Positions 15,612 through 27,821 are shown, counted from the first letter of the stretch. The stretch: DNA of 64,000 bases from Panaeolus papilionaceus (GCA_015501605.1 JADNRZ010000005.1:806001-870000), one strand, 5' to 3'. Numbers and translations: made by a program. Notes: generated by a model not told the origin, from the sequence alone.

Positions 15612-17290
15612 ATGGCACAGACCTCTCCTCCCACAGCATCCAGATTCCGAGTGGCGATAATGTGAGCATAAAGAAGCCTCGTCTGGCGCTATGAAGTCTC
15701 TAATGAATGAACGAATCGATCAATCCATAAAGTGGCGGTGGGATCGGCGGATTGACGGCCGCAGTGGCCCTTTCGCATAGCAAGACGGATCAAGACATCG
15801 ATATCGACGTATATGAAGCTGCACCGAAGCTGACCCAAGTTGGCGCAGAAATTAGTATATGGCCTCGTGCATGGGATGTTCTCCGTAGTTTTGATCTTGG
15901 AGAAGAGCTTTTACAACGTTTGCCTGAGGAACAAAGGCTGAAAGCGCGTGAGGGGAGCACAGGTATCGGTTTCTCGTTCCGTAAAAGTGACCAAAAGTAC
16001 GGGGAAGACTTTTGCGATCTGGAAGTAACAGGGAGGTTACATGTTAGTTTGCGGACTGGACAACACTGATTAGCTTGTGCAAAAACAGGCGGCATCACCT
16101 CCTTTCACAGAGCAGACGTACAAGATGTACTCGTCCAACATATCTCACCCCGAGTGAACATTCACCTTTCCCATCGATTACGCGAATACAGAGAGACCAA
16201 AGGGGTCATACTCCTCGAGTTCCAGGATGGTCAACGTGCCTCATGCGATTTCCTGATTGGCGCGGATGGACTCAAGTCTGCTGTTCGAAAAAACCTTCTT
16301 GGTTTTGAAACAGATCCCAAGATTGGCCAAATAGATTTTCCAGAGTGGTCCGGGACATACGCCTATCGTAGTCTCATCAAAAGCGATATTATTCGAGAAA
16401 TAAACCCGTATCATAGGGCTTTGACAAAACCGATGGTGGTAAGTACCTGATTTAGTTTTGAGGAATTCACTCAACCAATAATGAACAGTATTGCGGGAAA
16501 TATAAGGTACGCACTGGGTTGGTTGAAATGTAGAATTGGATGTGATACAACGGGTTGGCAGCATATCGTGACCTATCCAGTGCTGAAAGGTACATACTTG
16601 AATGCCTTACCCTTTTTTACAGAGGTAGGCCGGGAAGGAACGAAGCTAGATGAACCAGAGGTTGTCCAAGTCAAGCCCGAGGAAGTTTCCACCAAATTCG
16701 TGGGCTGGGAAGATGAAGTGATGACCATAGTTCAGGTCAGAAGGAATAGGTTGCCAGAAGACGTACTGATAAGATACCTTGTTCTAGAACATGACCAACC
16801 CTTCAAGATGGGCAATTCAAACTGTTGGTCCTTTGGACTCTTATGTATCTGAGTCAGGACGCGTGGTTCTTGTAGGGGATGCAGTAAGATGCCTGTACTC
16901 CATCGTCGCGAATCTTGCCTGCTGATGGATTATTAGGCACATGCAATGCCCACACACCTCGGAAACGGTGCAGGACAAGCCATCGAGGTAACCTTTCCAT
17001 CTCTGTGTATTCACCCCGTCTCCTTTTCTGTGCTGAAGCACAACCAGGATGCATTCATCCTCGCCACCCTCCTCGCAGAGTCCAACAAGAGGGGAGAAAT
17101 TGATGTCGCCCGTATAGCCAAAGTTTACGATCATATTCGACAACCTTTCGCCAACTCTGTGCTTACAGCTTCAAAAAACCAAGGATTATTTTACGAGTTC
17201 ATGACACCTGACTTTCAAGATGTCAAAGAAGGAGATCTGGTGGCAAAAGAGAGGTTGGAAGAGCTTGGAGTTCGTATTCAGGAGAAATAG
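15612..17290 (+). CDS. FAD-dependent monooxygenase (salicylate hydroxylase-like)
   Basis: This is a class A flavoprotein monooxygenase that would hydroxylate an aromatic substrate with NAD(P)H and O2. Start MAQTSPPTASRFRVAI joins across an intron to GGGIGGLTAAVALSH, the GxGxxG ADP-binding fold (residues about 17-30). YEAAPKLTQVGAEISIWP follows, as in salicylate hydroxylases. The DG motif appears as DFLIGADGLKSAVRKNLLGF near 16249-16308. The second FAD motif is split by an intron as VVLVGDA and AHAMPTHLGNGAGQAIE (16861-16989). The C terminus ends VRIQEK. About seven introns interrupt it and the frame is intact. It lies directly upstream of a P450 on the same strand, a pair that could act on one compound, but the real substrate is unknown. 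Similar enzymes are also found in secondary metabolism, so that role cannot be excluded. Confidence 0.88.
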
Positions 17291-17992
17291 CGATGGTTAA
17301 CTGAGAGTTCGTCTTTGCCAGATAAAGATCGAGCGTTAAGCCTGCTGTAATTTTGGGCAGAGTGATTGGAGGGTGTCTGTCTATCAAGTAGTAACAGTGT
17401 GGGTCATGGTCAAGAGTTAAGAATAGCAAACTCATGGGGACGAGCAAATCCCGAGAACGTGGGAATAAGTGAATGAATGAATGTCCAACTGCACCTTGTG
17501 GGTTTTCTGAGCCTTTTGACCTCATGTTCCTGTTTCCATCTTGACCCAATATCCCCGCGCGGCGGAATATTACCTCTTTGCACGAAGACTAGTTCGCCCA
17601 GATTTTGTACTGAAATTCTGTATTTTCGACTTATACTCACCCAACTCCCTATTTTTAACCTTGAATGTTTCCGCCGGAGTCTATTTACGCCAAACCGTGG
17701 CGATCAGCCATGGAAGACTCGGAGAGCATCGATATTTAAAGCTTTAAACATACATTATTTCCCAGGTGTCGCACTGTGGACGGTCGCAATAGAGTGTATT
17801 ATACATGATCAAGACTATGCGACGGTCCGCTGACATGAGCTGCTCAGGTCATGAATATAGAATGACGATTGCCTGCATGCCTTGGGCCTTTCTTAACTGC
17901 GAACTTCTTCCTCTTGGTCGACCTCAACAAAGACACCACTGTGAACTCTGCTGACGCACCCTTACTTCTCTCTTGCCCATAATACTCCCAAA
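17291..17992. other. intergenic, FAD monooxygenase to P450
   Basis: About 700 bases between two plus-strand genes, expected to hold the P450 promoter. Nothing recognisable is encoded. Confidence 0.55.
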
Positions 17993-20357
17993 ATGCTGTC
18001 GGTGACGGGAGAAGGCGTTATCAACGCAATCCAGGGCATAGTCGCTTCATCCGCCAAAGTGTGGATTGGATTATTAACAGTTTTCGTGGTATCGAAGGCA
18101 GCAAAATACCGCCATGGCGTCAAGGTGAATATGATATGCACCTGTTGTTGAGCGGGCTCATTGACGAAACGTTGGTGTATAGGCTGTCAGCAACTTTCCT
18201 GGATTTCGAGTTCCTTTCTTTCCAATGGGCTTTCCTGGTGTCGCTATCCCAACCTACTGGTGGAACCCTGGTTTTTTCTTTCTCTGGCAATGGAGACAGA
18301 CATGTAAGCTTTGACTCTGATATGTGTCTCAGGTATCAGCTATAACTAATGCAATCGTAGTGTACAAGCGATTCAACAGGGATACCTTCACCCTCGTCCC
18401 ATTCATCTTTGGGCCACCTACGTTTTACACTTCCAATCTTGATGTTGCACGTCAGGTAATAGGAGGAGGGCATAAAACGAGTTTTGTCAAGCCAGAGAGC
18501 TCTAGTCAGATCCTCTTGTCAGTGTTTCAGAATTGACGACTCTCCAAATTCTCAATTTTGTTGTATAGGTTATGGGGCATGAATCTGATCGCTGCAGATG
18601 GAGATGTGTGGAGAAAACATAGGCGTGTGATGGGCCCAGCTTTTAACAACCAACTGTGAGTAACGGATCCTCTCCTAGGCTTGATAACGCTTGCTTACAC
18701 TGCCATCCTCAGATACGACCTCGTCTGGAAGGAGACTATCCAGACATACCGTGACATGATTTCTGCAGAAGGCTGGGTTGGCAAAGACACGGTTGACGTA
18801 CCTTCAGTGCAAGGGCTAACATTCAAGGTACTGTTCCTTCTCGCGAAAATACGGACAGTTTGCGTTTAACAATCGCCGTAGTTTGCGTTGCTTATGATCG
18901 GAAAATGTGGCTTTGGCTTTTCGTTCAACTGGGCTGAACCTCCTCGGTCATCAGACGGCAAATATACAATTCAAGAAGCCGTGAGCATCGTCACCGAACA
19001 CAACATACTCTTGAGCTTCACGCCCGTATGGGTTCGAAACCTTAGGCTACCTGTTTTTGGGTAAATTCTGCTTCTTCTTGCGATGTCATAAGTTTCAACT
19101 GACCCCTGGCTAGTCTGAAGAAGGCGATGGAGGCGTTTGATTTGATGACAGAATTCATGCACAAGCAGGTGCAGGATAGAAAACGCGATATTCAAACCAA
19201 GGACGAGGACGAATTGCAGCGTGACGTTTTTACGATGCTTGTGCGTGCTAACGAGGATGAAGGTTCCAAGTTTAAGCTTGACGACAACGAGTTGGTAAGG
19301 CACGATTCTCAAAGTATATGAATGCGAACTTATAATGCGTGTGTTCAGATTGGCAACGTTTGGTCTCTTCTGTTTGCTGGTCATGGTAATTTTACACCTG
19401 GTATGATTATTCGTGAATGTCTTTCTGAATGGTTCATTAGAAACGACTGCTCATACACTGGCTGCTATTATTGGCTATCTGGCTCTCTACCAAGATATTC
19501 AAGCGGACGCTTATCAGGAAGTCATGGACGTTATTGGCAACGACCCAGACCCTGTACGATTGCTTTGATATGATACGCTGCCTTTTTTGACCTATTTTTG
19601 CTCAGACTCCAGAGACGTACTCCAAGTTGGAAAAAGTGCTCGCCATTCTCTATGAGGCGCTAAGGATGTATCGTAAGTCGTTGCCATTCGCACTGCTAAC
19701 AACATTATGTATTCATTAATTAACCAACAATTAGCTGCTGGGCATGTTTTGATCCGTCAAGCATACGAAGACACGGTGCTGGAGATCCCGAAGCCTCATG
19801 GTGAGGAGGGCAAAACAACGCTGCCTGTTGAAAAGGGTGTTCACGTAAGTCCATATAAACTGCTGAAAAATGCGTGTGGTCCTGATGCGAGTTTTCTTTG
19901 AAGGTCATTGTCGATATGGTTGGAGTCCGTGAGTGCTGCTACCCACATCCGCAGCGATGTACTGGTATTAATGCCATACCGTGATTACAGAATATAACCC
20001 GCGTTACTTTGACGAACCCGAAAAGTTCAAACCATCGAGGTGGTATGGCGTTACTTCTGAATCTGAAATGTTTTCTGCTTTCAGCGTTGGTACGTCATCA
20101 TTTCCGGAGGATCTGCATTGATTTGAGTAAATTGCTGACTACGTCTGTTGACAGGTCCCCGTGCTTGCCTAGGACGAAAGTTCGCCGTGGTTGAGTCTAT
20201 CTGTTTCATATCGATGTTGCTCCGCGACTACAAGGTTGAACCACTTCTTTCAAACGGAGAGAGTACGGAAGAGTGGGCGAAACGCGTGCTTGATGCTAAG
20301 ATTGTCATCACCTTGGGAGTCAAGGATGTTCCTATTAAATTTGTTCGTCGAAAGTAG
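17993..20357 (+). CDS. cytochrome P450 monooxygenase
   Basis: This is a membrane-anchored heme-thiolate monooxygenase. Start MLSVTGEGVINAIQGIVA precedes a hydrophobic anchor WIGLLTVFVVSKAAKY. The C-helix region reads DVWRKHRRVMGPAF (W-R-K-H-R-R). The oxygen-binding I-helix AGHETTAHTLAA is assembled across an intron at about 19387-19440. The ExxR motif is YEALRMY (about 19651). The PERF-like region is YFDEPEKFKPSRW and the heme-binding loop is FSVGPRACLGRKFA (20084-20188, intron inside), with the Cys ligand in RACLG. The C terminus ends FVRRK. Ten or more introns are present, as usual for Agaricomycete P450s. I cannot name the CYP family with certainty. Position just after a FAD monooxygenase on the same strand suggests a shared oxidative pathway, which is inference. 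Confidence 0.92.
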
Positions 20358-20750
20358 TGATCATTTTGCTTGTATTGTATGTACATGGTGAACTATACAG
20401 CAGTTAAGTAGATACCCCAGTGGCCTATACATATTGTTCCCCTCTTCGTTTTCGCGATCTCGTATTCAGGAAATTGAACATCATTTCCGACTCCAGGGTT
20501 GCTGCTCCTACTTACTGAAGTCAGTTCTTTTAATTTAAGCTTTAGAGGTAAGCGGACCGGCCCTCTGAGTCTTAGAGCTTCACGTGACGTGATTTATCCA
20601 GGGCCAGCGCGACGCCGCGAATGGTTTTCTTTCGTTCACGTCTTGACGGTTGAGCAATACATTAGATACAAGGTGGGCACATTTATCCTGTCATGTTCGC
20701 AAGGAAGAAAAAGATACATGGGACTAAACTTTAAAGCTACTCACTCAGTT
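20358..20750. other. intergenic, P450 to CNH-domain gene
   Basis: About 390 bases. It holds the P450 3' region and the promoter of the next gene. An alternative ATG in the same frame lies at 20718. Confidence 0.5.
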
Positions 20751-22233
20751 ATGACTTATGCACCCCAGAAACCGTTGGATATCCCACCATTCCAGCTTCA
20801 ACAGCTGATCTCCGACGTAAACAATGGCAGGTTGTCTCTACCTGCTCAACGGCAATTACTGAACTCCTCGTGGTGTAGGCTCAGAATCCGGAAAGTTTGA
20901 AATAAGTTGTGCTCAAGCATTGGGTTAGGATCACGCTCTACACGCGATAAAAATCGGGTTATTCATATCAACTCTAGGATCTGAGATATATGTGGGATGC
21001 ACCAACGGGGAACTTATTCGCTTCGCGTTGCAAGCAGATGAGCCCGACAAGGTGAAGCGAAATTCTGCACCGCGTGTTCAACAGCAGACGTTGACACACC
21101 TTTTTCGCAGCTTGAATCCTACACAATTCTTTCTAGACAAACTCTATCAGTCGACAAACCAATCGACGAAATTGTGCTACTGCCGAACCTCTCAAGGGCA
21201 TTGGTACTCTCAGGTAACAACAGCCTTTTGTTGTTTATGGTGGAAATGAAACAATTTTTGAAGCAACTTAACTACAGATCACCAAATTCATTTCTACACG
21301 ATTCCTTCTTTAGACCCATACCCTATCAAGCCCGTCCGACATGTGGTTACCTTTGCAGTGGATGATCACCATCTGAAACGGCCGCAACCTGGCTCTGCAG
21401 CTGGCCTTTCCATCCCTGTCGAGCCTGTGGAATTCTGCGTCATCAAACGAGCTTCCATTGCAATGTTCACATTGAAAGATCGACTTTTTTATACAAAGGT
21501 CAGTGGGAGAAAACAGATGGACCCTACCACCTGCTTACCATGTGTTTTAGGAAATTCCACTGCCCAGCGGAGCTGTTTTGGCTAAGCGCGTTGGAAAGTC
21601 GATGTGCATTGCTGACAAGCAGTATTATAGCATAGTTGACTTAGAAAATGCCTCGCTGTTCCCAGTCCTCCCCCTCTCACAGGCCTACGACGAAGTCCCG
21701 TTCGTTGTAAAACCTTCTATCACGGTGATTAGCTCCAACGAGTTCTTAATAGTCTCATGGACTGGTGCGAGCTCCCTCGGATTGTTCATAACCAGTGAGG
21801 GTGACCCCGTCAGAGGAACGCTTGAATGGCCGAGCCATCCCGAGGCACTAAGTCCGTTTCGTTTTATTATTTAATTCTAACATTGTTAACTCACAAAAAC
21901 ACTTATCGCGCAGACCTTGATTATCCACACATCACGTCTTTGCTGCCTAACGGCACGATTGAAGTGCACAATGTGGAGACGCAAAGCATTGTTCAAGTCA
22001 TCGGCGCACCTCCCCCCTCATCTCCTGCCTCTAAATCAGCATCACCCAGTAAACCTACCTCTGGACATGCTCGCACTGCCTCATCAAGCTCAGCTTTTAG
22101 AAGTGTTGAGACACCTGCAGTTAAGCGCCTAGGGATCGTTTCCAGCGTCGGAGGGCACTTGGTGCCATCCGTGCAGAGATCAGATAAAATGAAACTTGTG
22201 CCGTTCAAGTTGGTTCGCACATCACCTTCATAA
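20751..22233 (+). CDS. CNH-domain protein, short Vps39/Vps3 (TGFBRAP1)-like
   Basis: The protein resembles the N-terminal citron-homology (CNH, beta-propeller) half of Vps39/Vps3-type vacuolar sorting proteins, which in HOPS/CORVET tethering complexes bind Rab GTPases. Chosen start MTYAPQKPLDIPPFQLQQL; an upstream in-frame ATG at 20718 is possible. Landmarks are SCAQALG, then EIYVGCTNGELIRFALQADE (20977-21050), EIVLLPNLSRALVLS, DPYPIKPVRHVVTFAVDD, VEFCVIKRASIAMFTLKDRL, EIPLPSGAVLAKRVGKSMCI and SNEFLIVSWTGASSLGLF. After YPHITSLLPNGTIEVHN comes a Ser/Pro-rich linker, and the frame stops at VPFKLVRTSPS. The family is normally around 1000 aa with clathrin-type repeats after the CNH; here the gene stops at roughly 350-400 aa and no repeats follow before the TPR genes. 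It is either a genuinely short CNH protein or a truncated duplicate. Splice sites in the first 300 bases are uncertain. Confidence 0.7.
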
Positions 22234-23274
22234 GCATAATGATATATACTTCGCATGGACAAAGGATTGCTTGGTTTTCGCTGGGTTTTGTGTTCCGTTG
22301 TAACAGGGTCCTCCATTCTTCTCCCGCGCCAGCTACTCGGATTTCATATATATATATTATTCTGAGTATATGTTTCCCACCACTTGACGATCGCAGACGC
22401 CCTGTTTATATAATTATAACTTTGTGATGCACAATACTTTCAGATTGTGTAGTTTCCATCTTTCCCGCGAAGGATTTCCCTGTGAGTCGACCAAATTAAT
22501 TCTCGTTATCTCGAATCTAAACGTGTTGATAGATATCAGTGCTATTCGAAGGAATTCGATGGAGTGGAACGGTCTTGTAAACAAACAGGCAGACACGAGG
22601 CGGACATCCACGCCTTGTGCTGCGTGTTCAGGTTGGCTTTGGGCCGTTCCTTATCTTCAACATTTGACCTGTCTATGCACCGATTGCTCTTTTGCGCTTT
22701 CAACCACTCAATGCTATAGGATCGAACTTCTGGGGAGCTCCCGCGATGTTAGAACGCATACACTGGTATGGGCGGCAAAAATTGTATGTGCTTTCATTTC
22801 ACGTTCATCTTGGGAATTATACATAGCCTTTTCTTCTCATGCTATGCGCAGGTTGATTGCACTTGGATTTCGGCCTCGCCCAAAATAACCAAGACGACTC
22901 AAGCAAGCCAAAATCCGAAAACACGCCTAATAGGTCCCTCTCACCCAATTCATACATTAGATCACCTACCGCGATATACCTTGTGGGAAATATACAGCAC
23001 ACATGAGGGTCGCATTTAAACTCGTCTACATGTAGCTTAGGGAGCAATGAGTCCCCCACCAACGTTTCTTTCTTTGTGGCGACCACTATCCCTCTCTCAC
23101 TGCAAATACCTGGGTCTAATTGCTGTACCTTTCGGCCTTTACCAGTCGTATGTAAGTGCTCATTCTTTCTTGCACACAAAGGCACTCATTGTATGATTTT
23201 AGCATCTTTATCGTGCCGTTTTTCCTCATCACCAACCGCCAATCTATCCCTTCACCTATCATTCCAGTCCCGAC
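22234..23274. other. upstream region of TPR gene 1, duplicated elsewhere in window
   Basis: About 1 kb without a convincing gene. The part from about 22740 to 23274 is similar to the regions upstream of the other two TPR genes. It shares CAGTCGTATGTAAGTG (23144) with 27706, and ACATAGCCTTTTC (about 22823) with 25010. This marks the duplicated unit as gene plus promoter. Confidence 0.6.
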
Positions 23275-24417
23275 ATGGCTTTCTTTGGGCGTTTAGTTGA
23301 TAGATTCCTCAACTTTCTCGATAAGGATCGCCCCTGTAACTTGCTTTTTGAGCGAGCGTGCAAACTCAGTGACGCCGACCAGGCCCCGGAGAAGAGAGGA
23401 GAAAGAACGAAAAAGTCCTTGTCGCTATTCGCCGAATCTTTGGAATTATGCCGCGAAACGAATCCAGAAAGGCACAGAATTCATTACGAATACGCACTCG
23501 CCTTACACTTCTGCTTTGAAATGGATAGGACTCACGACATTCTCAACAATGCTATCATCCAGTTGAAGAAAACCGACGCTTGCTGGCCCGAATCCGAGAA
23601 ACAAGGCCTGGATTACACCAACCTCCAGATCAACCTTGGCAACATTCATCTGGACAGGTACTACTCGGAATTCGGACAGGACCTGTCTGACCTCGCGGAT
23701 GCACTGAAAGCGGGCGCAAGCGCTCTGAGCAGCTGTCCTCCCTCTGCTCGTTCTGAGAGAGCCCTAGCCCTTCTTTTACGTGGTCGTGCAGGATGTGCTC
23801 AAATCATCTCTGTCAAGCAACTTACTCCGGACCAACTTAACCAACCCGTCAACGATCTCAACGAAGCCATCCAACTCTCTGTCAACGATGATAACGTCAC
23901 AGGCTCTTGTCATTACAACCTAGCTATCACTCACAACGTCCTCTACAAAGAAACGGACGACATCAAGCACTTGGATGAAGCAATCGAACACAATATCAAA
24001 GCTGACAAATTGTTGGAGGGCCATCGCGATCATGGATCGTGCTTGTTCAACCTCGCCGAGGCTTACGCTCTTAAATTCAGGGCCGAGGCCAAGGAGAAAG
24101 GCTACAAGGATCGCGAGGCGGCCAAGTATCTACGCAACACCTGGGAACTGCTGAAGCGCGCGGCCGAAATTGGAGACGCAGCCGTACAGGCAAATTGTGC
24201 GAAGCTCCAAGCAGAAATTCAAGAATATAATCGCCAAAATACGACAAACCTGTTATCGGATACCTCCTATCCCAATCCCTCGGACGATGCTACCACCTTG
24301 GGCTCTATGCCTACAACTGCGGAACCAGAGTCCCACTCCAAAGTCCCGGATTCTGCTGTCACCCTCAGGGTATCGCATCCCCAGTATTTACCTATGCCTG
24401 TCGCCAACGCAGACTGA
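23275..24417 (+). CDS. TPR-like repeat protein, single-unit copy (380 aa)
   Basis: An intronless frame encodes a helical-repeat protein. It resembles the TPR arrays that are abundant in Agaricomycetes and often sit next to CHAT proteases or NB domains; here no such domain is present. N-terminal hallmark is FLNFLDKDRPCNLLFERACK. Repeat-like blocks include QINLGNIHLDRY, DLADALKAGASALSSCPP, ALALLLRGRAGCAQI, GSCHYNLAITHNVLYKETDD and HLDEAIEHNIKADKLLEGH, followed by DHGSCLFNLAEAYALKF and a basic AEAKEKGYKDREAAKYL segment. The C-terminal tail is Ser/Thr/Pro-rich. It is the closest relative of the first half of the protein at 27822-29921. Function unknown; probably a protein-interaction scaffold in the cytosol. 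Confidence 0.85.
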   Translation: MAFFGRLVDRFLNFLDKDRPCNLLFERACKLSDADQAPEKRGERTKKSLSLFAESLELCRETNPERHRIHYEYALALHFCFEMDRTHDILNNAIIQLKKTDACWPESEKQGLDYTNLQINLGNIHLDRYYSEFGQDLSDLADALKAGASALSSCPPSARSERALALLLRGRAGCAQIISVKQLTPDQLNQPVNDLNEAIQLSVNDDNVTGSCHYNLAITHNVLYKETDDIKHLDEAIEHNIKADKLLEGHRDHGSCLFNLAEAYALKFRAEAKEKGYKDREAAKYLRNTWELLKRAAEIGDAAVQANCAKLQAEIQEYNRQNTTNLLSDTSYPNPSDDATTLGSMPTTAEPESHSKVPDSAVTLRVSHPQYLPMPVANAD

Positions 24418-25417
24418 ACGTCGTTACTTCTTTACTTATCTACTTGCCAAGGACTTGTACAGATTTGTTGTACGCCCACTTGGTTCTCTTTAAGTATCGG
24501 CCCCCTAAACCCAGTTCATCTCTATATGATTCCTTTTTACGAACCCCATCCCAAAGTCGCCGTGATCCGCATTTTTTTCTCACAACATGTAACTTTGACG
24601 ATTTGGGCATGTTCTCGTTCTTTAATTCAAGTTCAAGTTGTTGCGTATAATTTGCCACCACCAAGTTTGTCTTGGTGAGTTGCTTAGCAAATATTTGAGG
24701 TATGCGGGAAATGTAACAGGTGATTTGTTTTGCAGGCACGGCACGAGGCGGGCTGCAATCACACAAACCTTCACCGCAAGTCAGATACATAAGTTGGCTC
24801 TCAGCGCTTCCGTGTTTTCAACATTTTAACCAATACCAAGTATAAACTCGAAGTTTGGGCTCTGGTTTCTCAGATTACCGGCCACCCTCGGTGATTACTT
24901 CAACCATTTCGGAGGTTCCCTCGACACTACTATGACATGCTCACTGGAATATGTTTGGGCGGTAAATGACTCTTGATTTTCCACTTCACGTCCAGGTTAG
25001 GAACTAACATAGCCTTTTCATCTCTTACTGTTCACGTTATCATGATACTTGGGTTCTCTACGCTGCAACATGTCCAAAGCAACGCAATACAGTGACCCAT
25101 TGAAGCTGTGCGTGTTGGGTACGACACTGTCTGCCTCCCAATTCACATATCATCATCTACCACGATGTTCTGGCGCATGTCGTGAAATTACTGTGGGTAT
25201 TTCACTGCACACACCGCGGGGTTCATGTGTTATATAGATGCAACCAGGGGCAGTCAGAACTTCCCCAGCACCGTTGTTTTTCTCTCTGCATCGATCACTT
25301 TCCCCACAAATACCCTCCTCTACTCTCCATCACGCCGCATCGTATACGGGGGCGCTATTCACAGCGCTTCAGTGTCTTCGCCATATTAAATTTTGCTTCC
25401 GTCATACCGATTCCGAT
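24418..25417. other. intergenic with duplicated upstream segment
   Basis: About 1 kb. The segment near 24950-25420 is a diverged copy of the promoter region at 22740-23274 (shared ACATAGCCTTTTC and an ATCTACC-type motif). No independent gene is seen. Confidence 0.55.
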
Positions 25418-26532
25418 ATGCCAGTAGTCCGAATTGTCGATACACTCCTCAATCTACTGGATAGAGACCGTCCTTGTAACCAGCTTTACCATCGAGCATG
25501 CGAATTGAACAACCCCGACCACCAATCCTCGGAGAACAGGGAGGAGAGAACGAGGAAAGTAGAGGTGCTTTTCGCCCAAGCTTCAAAAGCTTGTCGTAAA
25601 ACTCACCCACAGCGACACGATATTTATCTCGCACACGCACTCGCCTCACACGCTTGCTTTGAAATTGATAGGTCCCGCGAAATGATCGACAATGCGGTCA
25701 ATCGGTTGAAAGAAGCTGATAAATGCTGGCCTCAATCCGATAAGAAGGGCATACATTATACCAACGTGCAGACCAATCTGGGCAACGTCCTTTTGGACCG
25801 CTATCTGGCATTCGAGGGTGACGAAGAAGTTGAGATGACCTTGATGAAGCGCTCAAGGCCGGCACAGCTGCCCTAGACATATGTCCTCCCACTGCCCACA
25901 CTGAACAACTTTTAGCTCTTCTTCTTCGCGGGCGGGCAGGTTGCGCAAAAATCAGGTCCTTAACAGATCCTTCTCCAACACAGCTCAAGCAGCCTATCGA
26001 CGATCTTAACAAAGCTGTCCGACTCTCAGGTATTGCCAAAGATCGATACCTTTCGGGTTCCTGCCATTATAACCTAGCTGTCGCCCACAACCTCCGATAC
26101 CAGGCCACGACTGCACCAGAAGATTTGGCTCGAGCAATTGTGCACGATACACAGGCTGACGGACTGTTGGAGGGGCACCCTGACCACGGGTCGTGTCTTT
26201 TGAATCTAGCACGCGCATACGCTTTTAAATATCAGGTCGAGATGAAGGTAAAAAGTTACAAGGATCCTGAGGCGGCCCAGTATCTACTTCGAACTCAGGA
26301 AATGCTGAATCGTGCTAAAAGAATTGGCGACGAGGGTGTGAAGCAAGAATGCGAGGAACTTCAATCTACAATCCGAACATTCGATCGCAGGAATACAACC
26401 AAGGTGTTGGCCTTGTCTCCTGGTGCTTTCCGTTCCGATCCAACCCTTCTCATTCCAATGCCCATGCGTACCACTGAAGAACCGGCATCCATGGTCCCAG
26501 ATTCCGCCATTGGGGAGTCACCTACGATTTAA
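25418..26532 (+). pseudogene. TPR-like repeat gene copy broken by a frameshift
   Basis: Second member of the local family. The first frame runs from MPVVRIVDTLLNLLDRDRPC to about 25835 (YLAFEGDEEVE), then shifts and stops at 25874 after KRSRPAQLP. The expected continuation is present in another frame: DLDEALKAGTAALDICPPTA, then LLALLLRGRAGCAKIRSL, GSCHYNLAVAHNLRYQ, DHGSCLLNLARAYAFKYQ and an end at GESPTI (26532). A single missing base near 25831-25835 explains this. The break is either real, making the copy a recent pseudogene, or a sequencing or assembly error, since the rest of both frames is well kept and closely matches the paralogues. A very short intron at this point is unlikely, because no splice signals fit. 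Confidence 0.75.
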
Positions 26533-27821
26533 CGTTATATAGATCATGGGAAGGCCATTTAAAGGGTCAAAGATTTAAATATTCCGAGTTAATTTTGTCA
26601 TTCCTCTCCGCTCAGCTTTGTTCTCCGTTTGCCTCCATTCACGAATCGCAGTTTATGTATGCATGTAGCTTTTGGGTACATGTCAAGTATCGACCACGTA
26701 TCAATGTATTTCTTTATTCTCGACCTGCTGCAGCTCTTCATCTTATCCAAATTGTGAAAAATTTACCACCATTTCTTAGCTCCATAGACCTCTTCGCCCC
26801 TCAAAAGAATCTCGAAAAAGCCGATACTCACATATACGAGTTCAACAGGCAACAGGATGATGACAAGCAGATCCTCCTACCTTATATGGCTGTTCGACAC
26901 TGCCACCTGAGAGACGACTGCTGATTTCTATCCCACCATCATGTTAGCTACTCCTACATACCGAGAGGGTTAACTCCGACAGCCGATCCACTCAACCTTT
27001 ATGTATTATATCTGGATGCGCCAATTATAGGGTTCAGAAAAATCCAAGCCATCCAATTTAAATAAGTCATAAGTATCGACGCAACAGATGACTCCGAGGA
27101 TTCAGGTGCGAAGCACGAGCACGCACCCATAATGCTGCACACCGCTATGCATGACTCTTGGGTAGTATTCCTACAAACTCCGCGAAATAACGAAGATATT
27201 CGCCAAATGGTCAATAAACTGTTATGCCATCCTGCATCCATGTGAGAAGCTAAAGTATCGTTGCAGTTGCTTATTCTAGCGCTCATCCTTACAGACGACA
27301 TCAGCCAGGATTCATTGCATTGAATTCATTGAATTCACTTCCTAATGTTGCATATCCGATCATCTATGTACCAGCGTTTATGGTCCCATGATGATGAGCA
27401 AGGCGTGGTGCGCAACATGCTGGACTCATGGCATCCAGAACTGCACACTTCCAGAGGCAGCCATAGCTACGTATATCCCTTTCTCCGTCTCCATTGACTA
27501 CATACTTATCGGACTTCGCCTCCTTTTATCTCGCCATAAAAACTAATTCATTCAACCTCTCCATCCCATTTCGACATACATATTCTTAGAGCAGAGGATT
27601 CATACGAGTCCCCCATTGTCAGCCTTTCGCTCTCTGTGGTGACCTCCTTCCTGCATTCAATACAAATACTTCGGTGTGCTTGTCGTACCTTCGGATCTTT
27701 ATCAGTCGTATGTAAGTGGTCGTATCCTTTCTTCCACACAAAACATTAATTGTACGGTTTTGGCGCCTTTATCGTACCGTTTTCCTTCCCATAAGCCCCC
27801 AATCCATCTTCATAATCCGAA
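26533..27821. other. intergenic with promoter duplicate of TPR gene 3
   Basis: About 1.3 kb. The last 250 bases (27590-27821) are clearly similar to 23045-23274 upstream of TPR gene 1. The rest has only short frames with no recognisable product. Confidence 0.6.

Noticed and set aside
15612..20357. Full secondary-metabolite cluster around the FAD monooxygenase and P450
   Set aside because: No polyketide synthase, peptide synthetase, terpene synthase or pathway regulator is seen in the window.
26595..26924. Plus-strand frame downstream of TPR copy 2, possibly a fourth TPR remnant
   Set aside because: None of the family blocks (DKDRPC, LLLRGRAGC, GSCHYNLA) is present.
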